A DNA stretch of 64,000 bases. Origin: Marthasterias glacialis. Lineage: Eukaryota; Echinodermata; Asteroidea; Forcipulatida; Asteriidae. Below the pieces are notes generated by a model. That model did not search any database. It saw nothing but the letters and a program-made list of their open reading frames with translations, and was not told where the DNA came from. Below are positions 1 through 14,800 of the stretch, piece by piece. Numbering within the stretch: the stretch's first letter is position 1; each line of letters starts with the position of its first letter. The translations under genes and the position numbers were made by a program. Location of the stretch: positions 13,364,076-13,428,075 of the forward strand of contig OU452229.1 in assembly GCA_911728455.2 (NCBI GenBank). The letters are read 5' to 3'.

Positions 1-2880
1 AAAACCAGATTTTCGGATGCAGGACTATGACAGCTACCTGCAAGTATAATAAATTTCTCTCTAGCCCCATTATTTCTTGATTTATTGGCCGTGGCGCTGC
101 CGACTTCTTTTTTCGGCGTTTTTTTGCTGGCTTCGGTCCAGCACACATGTAGTTGCCTTGGCTATTGTTGACGTACACACAGCATGGCCGTATGCACTGG
201 ACATCTTCGGGGTGTCCTCACTCTGCGGTCCCTGGCATCCTCCCTGTTTTTCCCTGCAGCCCCAAGACCGGCATTTTCGGAAAGCCCATGAGCAGGGCTT
301 TCCAACAGTGTCAAACTTGTCAGTTTCCCGCCAATACTTGGGGAGATAGAGCCGTTGCTAAGTCTTGTTTTCACTCTGTTACAGCTTCGTGTACAAAAGT
401 GCCATTAGACAGGCGTTTGAAGCGCATTCGGAGCAGACCTGCTCCCTGGTGGTTTCAAGACGGAAGATGGCCCTGGCTGGCCGGGAAAACCAGATTTGTG
501 GATGCAGGACTATAGCAGCTACCTGCAGGTACAATAAATTTCTCTCTAGCCCAATTACTTTTGGATTTATTGGCCGTGGCGCTGCCGACTTCTTTTTTCG
601 GCGTTTTTTTGCTGGCTTCGGTCCAGCACACATGTAGTTGCCTTGGCTATTGTTGACGTACACACAGCATGGCCGTATGCACTGGACATCTTCGGGGTGT
701 CCTCACTCCGCGGTCCATGGAATCCTCCCTGTTTATCCTGCAGCCCCAAGACCGGCCCATGAGCAGGGCTTTCCAAGAGTGTCAAACTTGTCAGTTTCCC
801 GCCAATACTTTGGGAGATAGAGCCGTTGCTAAGTCTTGTTTTCACTCTGTTACAGCTTCGTGTACAAAAGTGCCATTAGACAGGCGTTTGAAGCGCATTC
901 GGAGCAGACCCGCTCCCTGGTGGTTTCAAGACGGAAGATGGCCCTGGCTGTCCGGGAAAACCAGATTTTCGGATGCAGGACTATGGCAGCTACCTGCAGG
1001 TACAATAAATTTCTCTCTAGCCCCATTATTTCTGGATTTATTGGCCGTGGCGCTGCCGACTTCTTTTTTCGGCGTTTTTTTGCTGGCTTCGGTCCAGCAC
1101 ACATGTAGTTGCCTTGGCTATTGTTGACGTACACACATAATGGCCGTATGCACTGGACATCTTCGGGGTGTCCTCACTCTGCGGTCCCTGGCATCCTCCC
1201 TGTTTATCCTGCAGCCCCAAGACCGGCATTTTCGGAAAGCCCGTGAGCAGGGCTTTCCAAGAGTGTCAGACTTGTCAGTTTCCCGCCAATACTTTGGGAG
1301 ATAGAGCCGTTGCTCAGTCTTGTTTTCACTCTGTTACAGCTTCGTGTACAAAAGTGCCATTAGACAGGCGTTTGAAGCGCATTCGGAGCAGCCCCGCTCC
1401 CTGGTGGTTTCAAGACGGAAGATGGCCCTGGCTTGCCGGGAAAACCAGATTTTCGGATGCAGGACTATGACAGCTACCTGCAAGTATAATAAATTTCTCT
1501 CTAGCCCCATTATTTCTTGATTTATTGGCCGTGGCGCTGCCGACTTCTTTTTTCGGCGTTTTTTTGCTGGCTTCGGTCCAGCACACATGTAGTTGCCTTG
1601 GCTATTGTTGACGTACACACAGCATGGCCGTATGCACTGGACATCTTCGGGGTGTCCTCACTCTGTGGTCCCTGGCATCCTCCCTGTTTTTCCCTGCAGC
1701 CCCAAGACCGGCATTTTCGGAAAGCCCATGAGCAGGGCTTTCCAACAGTGTCAAACTTGTCAGTTTCCCGCCAATACTTGGGGAGATAGAGCCGTTGCTA
1801 AGTCTTGTTTTCACTCTGTTACAGCTTCGTGTACAAAAGTGCCATTAGACAGGCGTTTGAAGCGCATTCGGAGCAGACCCGCTCCCTGGTGGTTTCAAGA
1901 CGGAAGATGGCCCTGGCTGGCCGGGAAAACCAGATTTGTGGATGCAGGACTATGGCAGCTACCTGCAGGTACAATACATTTCTCTCTAGCCCAATTACTT
2001 TTGGATTTATTGGCCGTGGCGCTGCCGACTTCTTTTTTCGGCGTTTTTTTGCTGGCTTCGGTCCAGCACACATGTAGTTGCCTTGGCTATTGTTGACGTA
2101 CACACAGCATGGCCGTATGCACTGGACATCTTCGGGGTGTCCTCACTCCGCGGTGCATGGAATCCTCCCTGTTTATCCTGCAGCCCCAAGACCGGCATTT
2201 TCGGAAAGCCCATGAGCAGGGCTTTCCAAGAGTGTCAAACTTGTCAGTTTCCCGCCAATACTTTGGGAGATAGAGCCGTTGCTAAGTCTTGTTTTCACTC
2301 TGTTACAGCTTCGTGTACAAAAGTGCCATAAGACAGGCGTTTGAAGCGCATTCGGAGCAGACCCGCTCCCTGGTGGTTTCAAGACGGAAGATGGCCCTGG
2401 CTGTCCGGGAAAACCAGATTTTCGGATGCAGGACTATGGCAGCTACCTGCAGGTACAATAAATTTCTCTCTAGCCCCATTATTTCTGGATTTATTGGCCG
2501 TGGCGCTGCCGACTTCTTTTTTCGGCGTTTTTTTGCTGGCTTCGGTCCAGCACACATGTAGTTGCCTTGGCTATTGTTGACGTACACACAGCATGGCCGT
2601 ATGCACTGGACATCTTCGGGGTGTCCTCACTCTGCGGTCCCTGGCATCCTCCCTGTTTATCCCGCAGCCCCAAGACCGGCATTTTCGGAAAGCCCATGAG
2701 CAGGGCTTTCTAACAGTGTCAAACTTGTCAGTTTCCCGCCAATACTTGGGGAGATAGAGCCGTTGCTAAGTCTTGTTTTCACTCTGTTACAGCTTCGTGT
2801 ACAAAAGTGCCATTAGACAGGCGTTTGAAGCGCATTCGGAGCAGACCCGCTCCCTGGTGGTTTCAAGACGGAAGATGGCC
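1..2880 (+). repeat. trimeric higher-order repeat, two copies
   Basis: The first bases of the window, including the uncommon variant CTGCAAGTATAATAAATTTC and TTTCTTGATTTATTGG, recur at 1,441. The flanking variants also largely repeat at an offset of 1,440 bp, which is three monomers (one of them 13 bp short). The second copy differs at several sites and lacks the 13-bp deletion, so it is an older or partly converted duplication. The right boundary is approximate. Confidence 0.6.
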
Positions 2881-5800
2881 CTGGCTGGCCGGGAAAACCA
2901 GATTTGTGGATGCAGGACTATGGCAGCTACCTGCAGGTACAATACATTTCTCTCTAGCCCAATTACTTTTGGATTTATTGGCCGTGGCGCTGCCGACTTC
3001 TTTTTTCGGCGTTTTTTTGCTGGCTTCGGTCCAGCACACATGTAGTTGCCTTGGCTATTGTTGACGTACACACAGCATGGCCGTATGCACTGGACATCTT
3101 CGGGGTGTCCTCACTCCGCGGTCCATGGAATCCTCCCTGTTTATCCTGCAGCCCCAAGACCGGCATTTTCGGAAAGCCCATGCGCAGGGCTTTCTAACAG
3201 TGTCAAACTTGTCAGTTTCCCGCCAATACTTGGGGAGATAGAGCCGTTGCTAAGTCTTGTTTTCACTCTGTTACAGCTTCGTGTACAAAAGTGCCATTAG
3301 ACAGGCGTTTGAAGCGCATTCGGAGCAGACCCGCTCCCTGGTGGTTTCAAGACGGAAGATGGCCCTGGCTGGCCGGGAAAACCAGATTTGTGGATGCAGG
3401 ACTATGGCAGCTACCTGCAGGTACAATACATTTTTCTCTAGCTTAAATACTTTTGGATTTATTGGCCGTGGCGCTGCCGACTTCTTTTTTCGGCGTTTTT
3501 TTGCTGGCTTCGGTCCAGCACACATGTAGTTGCCTTGGCTATTGTTGACGTACACACAGCGTGGCCGTATGCACTGGACATCTTCGGGGTGTCCTCACTC
3601 CGCGGTCCATGGAATCCTCCCTGTTTATCCTGCAGCCCCAAGACCGGCATTTTCGGAAAGCCCATGAGCAGGGCTTTCCAAGAGTGTCAAACTTGTCAGT
3701 TTCTCGCCAATACTTTGGGAGATAGAGCCGTTGCTAAGTCTTGTTTTCACTCTGTTACAGCTTCGTGTACAAAAGTGCCATTAGACAGGCGTTTGAAGCG
3801 CATTCGGAGCAGACCCGCTCCCTGGTGGTTTCAAGACGGAAGATGGCCCTGGCTGTCCGGGAAAACCAGATTTTCGGATGCAGGACTATGGCAGCTACCT
3901 GCAGGTACAATAAATTTCTCAAGAGCCCCATTATTTCTGGATTTATTGGCCGTGGCGCTGCCGACTTCTTTTTTCGGCGTTTTTTTGCTGGCTTCGGTCC
4001 AGCACACATGTAGTTGCCTTGGCTATTGTTGACGTACACACAGCATGGCCGTATGCACTGGACATCTTCGGGGTGTCCTCACTCTGCGGTCCCTGGCATC
4101 CTCCCTGTTTTTCCCTGCAGCCCCAAGATCGGCATTTTCGGAAAGCCCATGAGCAGGGCTTTCCAACAGTGTCAAACTTGTCAGTTTCCCGCCAATACTT
4201 GGGGAGATAGAGCCGTTGCTAAGTCTTGTTTTCACTCTGTTACAGCTTCGTGTACAAAAGTGCCATTAGACAGGCGTTTGAAGCGCATTCGGAGCAGACC
4301 CGCTCCCTGGTGGTTTCAAGACGGAAGATGACCCTGGCTGGCCGGGAAAACCAGATTTGTGGATGCAGGACTATAGCAGCTACCTGCAGGTACAATAAAT
4401 TTCTTTCTAGCCCAATTACTTTTGGATTTATTGGCCGTGGCGCTGCCGACTTCTTTTTTCGGCGTTTTTTTGCTGGCTTCGGTCCAGCACACATGTAGTT
4501 GCCTTGGCTATTGTTGACGTACACACAGCATGGCCGTATGCACTGGACATCTTCGGGGTGTCCTCACTCCGCGGTCCATGGAATCCTCCCTGTTTATCCA
4601 GAGCCCCAAGACCGGCATTTTCGGAAAGCCCATGAGCAGGGCTTTCCAAGAGTGTCAAACTTGTCAGTTTCCCGCCAATACTTTGGGAGATAGAGCCGTT
4701 GCTAAGTCTTGTTTTCACTCTGTTACAGCTTCGTGTACAAAAGTGCCATTAGACAGGCGTTTGAAGCGCATTCGGAGCAGCCCCGCTCCCTGGTGGTTTC
4801 AAGACGGAAGATGGCCCTGGCTGTCCGGGAAAACCAGATTTTCGGATGCAGGACTATGGCAGCTACCTGCAGGTACAATAAATTTCTCTCTAGCCCCATT
4901 ATTTCTGGATTTATTGGCCGTGGCGCTGCCGACTTCTTTTTTCGGCGTTTTTTTGCTGGCTTCGGTCCAGCACACATGTAGTTGTCTTGGCTATTGTTGA
5001 CGTACACACAGCATGGCCGTATGCACTGGACATCTTCGGGGTGTCCTCACTCTGCGGTCCCTGGCATCCTCCCTGTTTATCCTGCAGCCCCAAGACCTGC
5101 ATTTTCGGAAAGCCCATGAGCAGGGCTTTCTAACAGTGTCAAACTTGTCAGTTTCCCGCCAATACTTGGGGAGATAGAGCCGTTGCTAAGTCTTGTTTTC
5201 ACTCTGTTACAGCTTCGTGTACAAAAGTGCCATTAGACAGGCGTTTGAAGCGCATTCGGAGCAGACCCGCTCCCTGGTGGTTTCAAGACGGAAGATGGCC
5301 CTGGCTGGCCGGGAAAACCAGATTTTCGGGTGCAGGACTATGGCAGCTACCTGCAGGTACAATACATTTCTCTCTAGCCCCATTATTTCTGGATTTATTG
5401 GCCGTGGCGCTGCCGACTTCTTTTTTCGGCGTTTTTTTGCTGGCTTCGGTCCAGCACACATGTAGTTGCCTTGGCTATTGTTGACGTACACACAGCATGG
5501 CCGTATGCACTGGACATCTTCGGGGTGTCCTCACTCCGCGGTCCATGGAATCCTACCTGTTTATCCTGCAGCCCCAAGACCGGCATTTTCGGAAAGCCCA
5601 TGAGCAGGGCTTTCCAAGAGTGTCAAACTTGTCAGTTTCCCGCCAATACTTTGGGAGATAGAGCCGTTGCTAAGTCTTGTTTTCACTCTGTTACAGCTTC
5701 GTGTACAAAAGTGCCATTAGACAGGCGTTTGAAGCGCATTCGGAGCAGCCCCGCTCCCTGGTGGTTTCAAGACGGAAGATGGCCCTGGCTGTCCGGGAAA

Positions 5801-8800
5801 ACCAGATTTTCGGATGCAGGACTATGGCAGCTACCTGCAGGTACAAGAAATTTCTCTGTAGCCCCATTATTTCTGGATTTATTGGCCGTGGCGCTGCCGA
5901 CTTCTTTTTTCGGCGTTTTTTTGCTGGCTTCGGTCCAGCACACATGTAGTTGCCTTGGCTATTGTTGACGTACACACAGCATGGCCGTATGTACTGGACA
6001 TCTTCGGGGTGTCCTCACTCCGCGGTCCATGGAATCCTCCCTGTTTATCCTGCAGCCCCAAGACCGGCATTTTCGGAAAGCCCATGAGCAGGGCTTTCTA
6101 ACAGTGTCAAACTTGTCAGTTTCCCGCCAATACTTGGGGAGATAGAGCCGTTGCTAAGTCTTGTTTTCACTCTGTTACAGCTTCGTGTACAAAAGTGCCA
6201 TTAGACAGGCGTTTGAAGCGCATTCGGAGCAGACCCGCTCCCTGGTGGTTTCAAGACGGAAGATGGCCCTGGCTGGCCGGGAAAACCAGATTTGTGGATG
6301 CAGGACTATGGCAGCTACCTGCAGGTACAATACATTTCTCTCTAGCTTAAATACTTTTGGATTTATTGGCCGTGGCGCTGCCGACTTCTTTTTTCGGCGT
6401 TTTTTTGCTGGCTTCGGTCCAGCACACATGTAGTTGCCTTGGCTATTGTTGACGTACACACAGCGTGGCCGTATGCACTGGACATCTTCGGGGTGTCCTC
6501 ACTCCGCGGTCCATGGAATCCTCCCTGTTTATCCTGCAGCCCCAAGACCGGCATTTTCGGAAAGCCCATGAGCAGGGCTTTCCAAGAGTGTCAAACTTGT
6601 CAGTTTCCCGCCAATACTTTGGGAGATAGAGCCGTTGCTAATCCTTGTTTTCACTCTGTTACAGCTTCGTGTACAAAAGTGCCATTAGACAGGCGTTTGA
6701 AGCGCATTCGGAGCAGACCCGCTCCCTGGTGGTTTCAAGACGGAAGATGGCCCTGGCTGTCCGGGAAAACCAAATTTTCGGATGCAGGACTATGGCAGCT
6801 ACCTGCAGGTACAAGAAATTTCTCTGTAGCCCCATTATTTCTGGATTTATTGGCCGTGGCGCTGAAGACTTCTTTTTTCGGCGTTTTTTTGCTGGCTTCG
6901 GTCCAGCACACATGTAGTTGCCTTGGCTATTGTTGACGTACACACATAATGGCCGTATGCACTGGACATCTTCGGGGTGTCCTCACTCCGCGGTCCCTGG
7001 CATCCTCCCTGTTTATCCTGCAGCCCCAAGACCGGCATTTTCGGAAAGCCCATGAGCAGGGCTTTCCAAGAGTGTCAGACTTGTCAGTTTCCCGCCAATA
7101 CTTTGGGAGATAGAGCCGTTGCTCAGTCTTGTTTTCACTCTGTTACAGCTTCGTGTACAAAAGTGCCATTAGACAGGCGTTTGAAGCGCATTCGGAGCAG
7201 CCCCGCTCCCTGGTGGTTTTAAGACGGAAGATGGCCCTGGCTGTCCGGGAAAACCAGATTTTCGGATGCAGGACTATGGCAGCTACCTGCAGGTTCAATA
7301 AATTTCTCTCCAGCCCCATTATTTCTGAATTTATTGGCCGTGGCGCTGCCGACTTCTTTTTTCGGCGTTTTTTTGCTGGCTTCGGTCCAGCACACATGTA
7401 GTTGCCTTGGCTATTGTTGACGTACACACAGCATGGCCGTATGCACTGGACATCTTCGGGGTGTCCTCACTCCGCGGTCCCTGGCATCCTACCTGTTTAT
7501 CCTGCAGCCCCAAGACCGGCATTTTCGGAAAGCCCATGAGCAGGGCTTTCCAACAGTGTCAGACTTGTCAGTTTCCCGCCAATACTTTGGGAGATAGAGC
7601 CATTGCTCAGTCTTGTTTTCACTCTGTTACAGCTTCGTGTACAAAAGTGCCATTAGACAGGCGTTTGAAGCGCATTCGGAGCAGCCCCGCTCCCTGGTGG
7701 TTTCAAGACGGAAGATGGCCCTGGCTGTCCGGGAAAACCAGATTTTCGGATGCAGGACTATGGCAGCTACCTGCAGGTACAATAAATTTCTCTCTAGCCC
7801 CATTATTTCTGGATTTATTGGCCTTGGCGCTGCCGACTTCTTTTTTTCGGCGTTTTTTTGCTGGCTTCGGTCCAGCACACATGTAGTTGCCTTGGCTATT
7901 GTTGACGTACACACAGCATGGCCGTATGCACTGGACATCTTCGGGGTGTCCTCACTCCGCGGTCCCTGGCATCCTACCTGTTTATCCTGCAGCCCCAAGA
8001 CCGGCATTTTCGGAAAGCCCATGAGCAGGGCTTTCCAACAGTGTCAGACTTGTCAGTTTCCCGCCAATACTTTGGGAGATAGAGCCATTGCTCAGTCTTG
8101 TTTTCACTCTGTTACAGCTTCGTGTACAAAAGTGCCATTAGACAGGCGTTTGAAGCGCATTCGGAGCAGCCCCGCTCCCTGGTGGTTTCAAGACGGAAGA
8201 TGGCCCTGGCTGTCCGGGAAAACCAGATTTTCGGATGTAGGACTATGGCAGCTACCTGCAGGTACAAGAAATTTCTCTGTAGCCCCATTATTTCTGGATT
8301 TATTGGCCTTGGCGCTGCCGACTTCTTTTTTTCGGCGTTTTTTTGCTGGCTTCGGTCCAGCACACATGTAGTTGCCTTGGCTATTGTTACGTACACACAG
8401 CATGGCCGTATGCACTGGACATCTTCGGGGTGTCCTCACTCCGCGATCCCTGGCATCCTACCTGTTTATCCTGCAGCCCCAAGACCGGCATTTTCGGAAA
8501 GCCCATGAGCAGGGCTTTCCAACAGTGTTACACTTGTCAGTTTCCCGCCAATACTTTGGGAGATAGAGCCGTTGCTAAGTCTTGTTTTCACTCTGTTACA
8601 GCTTCGTGTAATAAAGTGCCATTAGACAGGCGTTTGAAGCGCATTCGGAGCAGACCCGCTCCCTGGTAATTTCAAGACGGAAGAAGGCCCTGGCTGTCCG
8701 GGAAAACCAGATTTTCGGATGCAGGACTATGGCAGCTACCTGCAGGTACAATAAATTTCTCTCTAGCCCCATTATTTCTGGATTTTTTGGCCGTGGCGCT

Positions 8801-11800
8801 GCCGACTTCTTTTTTCGGCGTTTTTTTGCTGGCTTCGGTCCAGCACACATGTAGTTGCCTTGGCTATTGTTGACGTACACACAGCATGGCCGTATGCACT
8901 GGACATCTTCGGGGTGTCCTCACTCCGCGGTCCATGGCATCCTATCTGTTTATTCTGCAGCCCCAAGACCGGCATTTTCGGAAAGCCCGTGAGCAGGGCT
9001 TTCCAAGAGTGTCAAACTTGTCAGTTTCCCGCCAATACTTTGGGAGATAGAGCCATTGCTCAGTCTTGTTTTCACTCTGTTACAGCTTCGTGTACAAAAG
9101 TGCCATTAGACAGGCGTTTGAAGCGCATTCGGAGCAGCCCCGCTTCCTGGTGGTTTCAAGACGGAAGATGGCCCTGGCTGTCCGGGAAAACCAGATTTTC
9201 GGATGCAGGACTATGGCAGCTACCTGCAGGTACAATACATTTCTCTTTAGCCCCATTATTTCTGAATTTATTGGCCGTGGCGCTGCCGACTTCTTTTTTC
9301 GGCGTTTTTTTGCTGGCTTCGGTCCAGCACACATGTAGTTGCCTTGGCTATTGTTGACGTACACACAGCATGGCCGTATGCACTGGACATCTTCGGGGTG
9401 TCCTCACTCCGCGGTCCCTGGCATCCTACCTGTTTATCCTGCAGCCCCAAGACCGGCATTTTCGGAAAGCCCATGAGCAGGGCTTTCTAACAGTGTCAGA
9501 CTTGTCAGTTTTCCGCCAATACTTTGGGAGATAGAGCCGTTGCTAAGTCTTGTTTTCACTCTGTTACAGCTTCGTGTTCAAAAGTGCCATAAGACAGGCG
9601 TTTGAAGCGCATTCGGAGCAGCCCCGCTCCCTGGTGGTTTCAAGACGGAAGATGGCCCTGGCTGGCCGGGAAAACCAAATTTTTGGATGCAGGACTATGG
9701 CAGCTACCTGCAGGTACAAGAGATTTCTCTCTAGCCCCATTATTTCTGGATTTATTGGCCGTGGCGCTGCCGACTTCTTTTTTCGGCGTTTTTTTGCTGG
9801 CTTCAGTCCAGCACACATGTAGTTGCCTTGGCTATTGTTGACGTACACACAGCATGGCCGTATGCACTGGACATCTTCGGGGTGTCCTAACTCCGCGGTC
9901 CCTGGCATCCTACCTGTTTATCCTGCAGCCCCAAGACCGGCATTTTCGGAAAGCCCATGAGCAGGGCTTTCCAACAGTGTCAGACTTGTCAGTTTCCCGC
10001 CAATACTTTGGAGATAGAGCCATTGCTCAGTCTTGTTTTCACTCTGTTACAGCTTCGTGTACAAAAGTGCCATTAGACAGGCGTTTGAAGCGCATTCGGA
10101 GCAGCCCCGCTCCCTGGTGGTTTCAAGAAGGAAGATGGCCCTGGCTTGCCGGGAAAACCAGATTTTTGGATGCAGGACTATGGCAGCTACCTGCAGGTAC
10201 AATAAATTTCTCTCTAGCCCCATTATTTCTGAATTTATTGGCCGTGGCGCTGCCGACTTCTTTTTTCGGCTTTTTTTTGCTGGCTTCGGTCCAGCACACA
10301 TGTAGTTGCCTTGGCTATTGTTGACGTACACACAGCATGGCCGTATGCACTGGACATCTTCGGGGTGTCCTCACTCCGCGGTCCCTGGCATCCTACCTGT
10401 TTATTCTGCAGCCCCAAGACCGGCATTTTCGGAAAGCCCATGAGCAGGGCTTTCCAACAGTGTCACACTTGTCAGTTTCCCGCCAATACTTTGGGAGATA
10501 GAGCCGTTGCTAAGTCTTGTTTTCACTCTGTTACAGCTTCGTGTACAAAAGTGCCATTAGACAGGCGTTTGAAGCGCATTCGGAGCAGACCCGCTCCCTG
10601 GTGGTTTCAAGACGGAAGATGGCCCTGGCTGGCCGGAAAAACCAGATTTTCGGATGCAGGACTATGGCAGCTACCTGCAGGTACAATACATTTCTCTGTA
10701 GCCCCATTATTTCTGGATTTATTGGCCTTGGCGCTGCCGACTTCTTTTTTTCGGCGTTTTTTTGCTGGCTTCGGTTCAGCACACATGTAGTTGCCTTGGC
10801 TATTGTTGACGTACACACAGCATGGCCGTATGCACTGGACATCTTCGGGGTGTCCTAACTCCGCGGTCCCTGGCATCCTACCTGTTTATCCTGCAGCCCC
10901 AAGACCGGCATTTTCGGAAAGCCCATGAGCAGGGCTTTCCAACAGTGTCAGACTTGTCAGTTTCCCGCCAATACTTTGGGAGATAGAGCCATTGCTCAGT
11001 CTTGTTTTCACTCTGTTACAGCTTCGTGTACAAAAGTGCCATTAGACAGGCGTTTGAAGCGCATTCGGAGCAGCCCCGCTCCCTGGTGGTTTCAAGACGG
11101 AAGATGGCCCTGGCTGGCCGGGAAAACCAGATTTTCGGATGCAGGACTATGGCAGCTACCTGCAGGTACAATAAATTTCTCTCTAGCCCCATTATTTCTG
11201 AATTTATTGGCCGTGGCGCTGCCGACTTCTTTTTTCGGCGTTTTTTTGCTGGCTTCGGTCCAGCACACATGTAGTTGCCTTGGCTATTGTTGACGTACAC
11301 ACAGCATGGCCGTATGCACTGGACATCTTCGGGGTGTCCTCACTCCGCGGTCCCTGGCATCCTACCTGTTTATCCTGCAGCCCCAAGACCGGCATTTTCG
11401 GAAAGCCCATGAGCAGGGCTTTCCAACAGTGTCAGACTTGTCAGTTTCCCGCCAATACTTTGGGAGATAGAGCCATTGCTCAGTCTTGTTTTCACTCTGT
11501 TACAGCTTCGTGTACAAAAGTGCCATTAGACAGGCGTTTGAAGCGCATTCGGAGCAGCCCCGCTCCCTATTTTTTTTAAGACGGAAGATGGCCCTGGCTG
11601 GCCGGGAAAACCAGATTTTCGGGTGCAGGACTATGGCAGCTACCTGCAGGTACAATACATTTCTCTCTAGCCCCATTATTTCTGGATTTATTGGCCGTGG
11701 CGCTGCCGACTTCTTTTTTCGGCGTTTTTTTGCTGGCTTCGGTCCAGCACACATGTAGTTGCCTTGGCTATTGTTGACGTACACACAGCATGGCCGTATG

Positions 11801-14800
11801 CACTGGACATCTTCGGGGTGTCCTCACTCCGCGGTCCATGGAATCCTACCTGTTTATCCTGCAGCCCCAAGACCGGCATTTTCGGAAAGCCCATGAGCAG
11901 GGCTTTCCAAGAGTGTCAAACTTGTCAGTTTCCCGCCAATACTTTGGGAGATAGAGCCGTTGCTAAGTCTTGTTTTCACTCTGTTACAGCTTCGTGTACA
12001 AAAGTGCCATTAGACAGGCGTTTGAAGCGCATTCGGAGCAGCCCCGCTCCCTGGTGGTTTCAAGACGGAAGATGGCCCTGGCTGTCCGGGAAAACCAGAT
12101 TTTCGGATGCAGGACTATGGCAGCTACCTGCAGGTACAAGAAATTTCTCTGTAGCCCCATTATTTCTGGATTTATTGGCCGTGGCGCTGCCGACTTCTTT
12201 TTTCGGCGTTTTTTTGCTGGCTTCGGTCCAGCACACATGTAGTTGCCTTGGCTATTGTTGACGTACACACAGCATGGCCGTATGCACTGGACATCTTCGG
12301 GGTGTCCTCACTACGCGGTCCCTGGCATCCTACCTGTTTATCCTGCAGCCCCAAGACCGGCATTGTCGGAAAGCCCATGAGCAGGGCTTTCTAACAGTGT
12401 CACACTTGTCAGTTTTCCGCCAATACTTTGGGAGATAGAGCCGTTGCTAAGTCTTGTTTTCACTCTGTTACAGCTTCGTGTTCAAAAGTGCCATAAGACA
12501 GGCGTTTGAAGCGCATTCGGAGCAGCCCCGCTCCCTGGTGGTTTCAAGACGGAAGATGGCCCTGGCTGGCCGGGAAAACCAAATTTTCGGATGCAGGACT
12601 ATGGCAGCTACCTGCAGGTACAAGAAAGTTCTCTCTAGCCCCATTATTTCTGGATTTATTGGCCGTGGCGCTGCCGATTTTTTTTTTCGGCGTTTTTTTG
12701 CTGGCTTCAGTCCAGCACACATGTAGTTGCCTTGGCTATTGTTGACGTACACACAGCATGGCCGTATGCACTGGACATCTTCGGGGTGTCCTAACTCCGC
12801 GGTCCCTGGCATCCTACCTGTTTATCCTGCAGCCCCAAGACCGGCATTTTCGGAAAGCCCATGAGCAGGGCTTTCCAACAGTGTCAGACTTGTCAGTTTC
12901 CCGCCAATACTTTGGGAGATAGAGCCATTGCTCAGTCTTGTTTTCACTCTGTTACAGCTTCGTGTACAAAAGTGCCATTAGACAGGCGTTTGAAGCGCAT
13001 TCGGAGCAGCCCCGCTCCCTGGTGGTTTCAAGACGGAAGATGGCCCTGGCTGGCCGGGAAAACCAGATTTTTGGATGCAGGACTATGGCAGCTACCTGCA
13101 GGTACAATAAATTTCTCTCTAGCCCCATTATTTCTGAATTTATTGGCCGTGGCGCTGCCGACTTCTTTTTTCGGCGTTTTTTTGCTGGCTTCGGTCCAGC
13201 ACACATGTAGTTGCCTTGGCTATTGTTGACGTACACACAGCATGGCCGTATGCACTGGACATCTTCGGGGTGTCCTCACTCCGCGGTCCCTGGCATCCTA
13301 CCTGTTTATTCTGCAGCCCCAAGACCGGCATTTTCGGAAAGCCCATGAGCAGGGCTTTCCAACAGTGTCAGACTTGTCAGTTTCCCGCCAATACTTTGGG
13401 AGATAGAGCCATTGCTCAGTCTTGTTTTCACTCTGTTACAGCTTCGTGTACAAAAGTGCCATTAGACAGGCGTTTGAAGCGCATTCGGAGCAGCCCCGCT
13501 CCCTGGTGGTTTGAAGACGGAAGATGGCCCTGGCTGGCCGGGAAAACCAAATTTGTGGATGCAGGACTATGGCAGCTACCTGCAGGTACAATAGATTTCT
13601 CTCTAGCCCCATTATTTCTGGATTTATTGGCCGTGGCGCTGCCGACTTCTTTTTTCGGCGTTTTTTTGCTGGCTTCAGTCCAGCACACATGTAGTTGCCT
13701 TGGCTATTGTTGACGTACACACAGCATGGCCGTATGCACTGGACATCTTCGGGGTGTCCTAACTCCGCGGTCCCTGGCATCCTACCTGTTTATCCTGCAG
13801 CCCCAAGACCGGCATTTTCGGAAAGCCCATGAGCAGGGCTTTCCAACAGTGTCAGACTTGTCAGTTTCCCGCCAATACTTTGGGAGATAGAGCCATTGCT
13901 CAGTCTTGTTTTCACTCTGTTACAGCTTCGTGTACAAAAGTGCCATTAGACAGGCGTTTGAAGCGCATTCGGAGCAGCCCCGCTCCCTGGTGGTTTCAAG
14001 ACGGAAGATGGCCCTGGCTGGCCGGGAAAACCAGATTTTCGGATGCAGGCCTATGGCAGCTACCGCAGGTTCAATACATTTCTCTCTAGCCCCATTATTT
14101 CTGGATTTATTGGCCGTGGCGCTGCCGACTTCTTTTTTCGGCGTTTTTTTGCTGGCTTCGGTCCAGCACACATGTAGTTGCCTTGGCTATTGTTGACGTA
14201 CACACAGCATGGCCGTATGCACTGGACATCTTCGGGGTGTCCTCGCTCCGCGGTCCCTGGCATCCTCCCTGTTTATCCTGCAGCCCCAAGACCGGCATTG
14301 TCGGAAAGCCCATGAGCAGGGCTTTCCAACGGTGTCAGACTTGTCAGTTTCCCGCCAATACTGTGGGAGATAGAGCCATTGCTCAGTCTTGTTTTCACTC
14401 TGTTACAGCTTCGTGTACAAAAGTGCCATAAGACAGGCGTTTGAAGCGCATTCGGAGCAGCCCCGCTCCCTGGTGGTTTCAAGACGGAAGATGGCCCTGG
14501 CTGTCCGGGAAAACCAGATTTTCGGATGCAGGACTATGGCAGCTACCTGCAGGTACAAGAAATTTCTCTGTAGCCCCATTATTTCTGGATTTATTGGCCT
14601 TGGCGCTGCCGACTTCTTTTTTTCGGCGTTTTTTTGCTGGCTTCGGTCCAGCACACATGTAGTTGCCTTGGCTATTGTTGACGTACACACAGCATGGCCG
14701 TATGCACTGGACATCTTCGGGGTGTCCTCACTCCGCGGTCCCTGGCATCCTACCTGTTTATCCTGCAGCCCCAAGACCGGCATTGTCGGAAAGCCCATGA

